This document shows, in pieces, positions 5,566 through 5,601 of a stretch of DNA of 5,601 nt. Each line of letters opens with the position of its first letter. Position 1 is the stretch's first letter. The stretch spans positions 1 through 5,601 of the forward strand of contig CAIUYS010000145.1 of NCBI GenBank assembly GCA_903903365.1. The letters run 5' to 3'. A program made the translations under genes and the position numbers. This DNA is from an uncultured Methylococcaceae bacterium. GTDB taxonomy: Bacteria > Pseudomonadota > Gammaproteobacteria > Methylococcales > Methylomonadaceae. Under the pieces are notes generated by a model that did no database searches, had not been told where the DNA came from, and saw only the letters and a program-made list of their open reading frames with translations.

Positions 5566-5601
5566 CGTAGGGCGTGCCGTGCGCGCCTTGAAAAATAAGG
5601 C
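5566..5601. repeat. GC-rich dyad, fragment of an intergenic repeat cut by the right edge
   Basis: CGTAGGGCG begins a GC-rich stretch in an otherwise AT-rich region. GGCGTGC (5571-5577) and GCGCGCC (5581-5587) pair with one G-T type mismatch around CGT, giving a short hairpin. The remainder up to the edge shows nothing else. It looks like part of a dispersed repeat related in its first bases to 5305-5311. Confidence 0.4.

Larger units (their letters stand above)
5208..5601. other. Gene-free, repeat-bearing region at the right edge
   Basis: No credible gene lies in these 394 bases. The single longer open frame on the minus strand (5564-5298) is made of translated palindromic repeat and AT-rich sequence. 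The region holds the candidate promoter of the membrane protein, an inverted repeat at 5307-5335, palindromic copy B at 5420-5496, and a GC-rich dyad at 5571-5587. Around 5538-5560 it is nearly pure AT with short TTAATTAA-type palindromes. Confidence 0.7.

Overview
The window looks like a piece of a Gram-negative, probably gammaproteobacterial, chromosome. Base composition is moderate, and the AT-rich intergenic regions carry palindromic repeats. The mix of a CheB/CheR hybrid sensor, an HD-GYP response regulator, a DUF2887-type gene and scattered GC-armed hairpin repeats is reminiscent of methanotrophs such as Methylobacter or Methylomonas. That taxonomic guess is inference from gene style only. 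All recognisable genes lie on the minus strand, so the window is best read from right to left.

From right to left: 5601-5208 is a gene-free, AT-rich region with three palindromic repeats. Next comes an eight-segment membrane protein of unknown function that starts with Met-Cys-Phe-Ser-Ala (5207-4479), with a plausible sigma-70-type promoter just upstream. About 20 bases after it lies a DUF2887 (Rpn/PD-(D/E)XK-like) gene whose 5' end is damaged (4458-3577). Its expected start codon is ATA and codon 21 is TGA. A second copy of the palindromic repeat (3555-3474) and a further 200-base gap follow.

The left half is a signalling pair. A response regulator with an HD-GYP output domain (3274-2132), predicted to hydrolyse cyclic di-GMP, is followed after 30 bases by a CheB-CheR-PAS hybrid protein (2101 to beyond base 1). 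The hybrid gene is open from its ATG to the left edge: 700 codons with no stop, and the 3' part lies outside the window. In this family the missing part often contains coiled coil, PAS and histidine kinase domains. If so here, the kinase could phosphorylate the receiver of the upstream HD-GYP protein.

The most striking feature is at the left edge: eleven perfect in-frame copies of a 9-base unit encoding Gln-Ala-Gly, placed right after the PAS-like domain of the hybrid sensor and running off the window. Other points worth a second look are the double lesion in the DUF2887 gene, the oppositely oriented palindromic repeats flanking the two-gene right-hand segment, and a seven-residue tandem duplication inside the HD-GYP domain. 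I found no clear evidence of a wholly new system.
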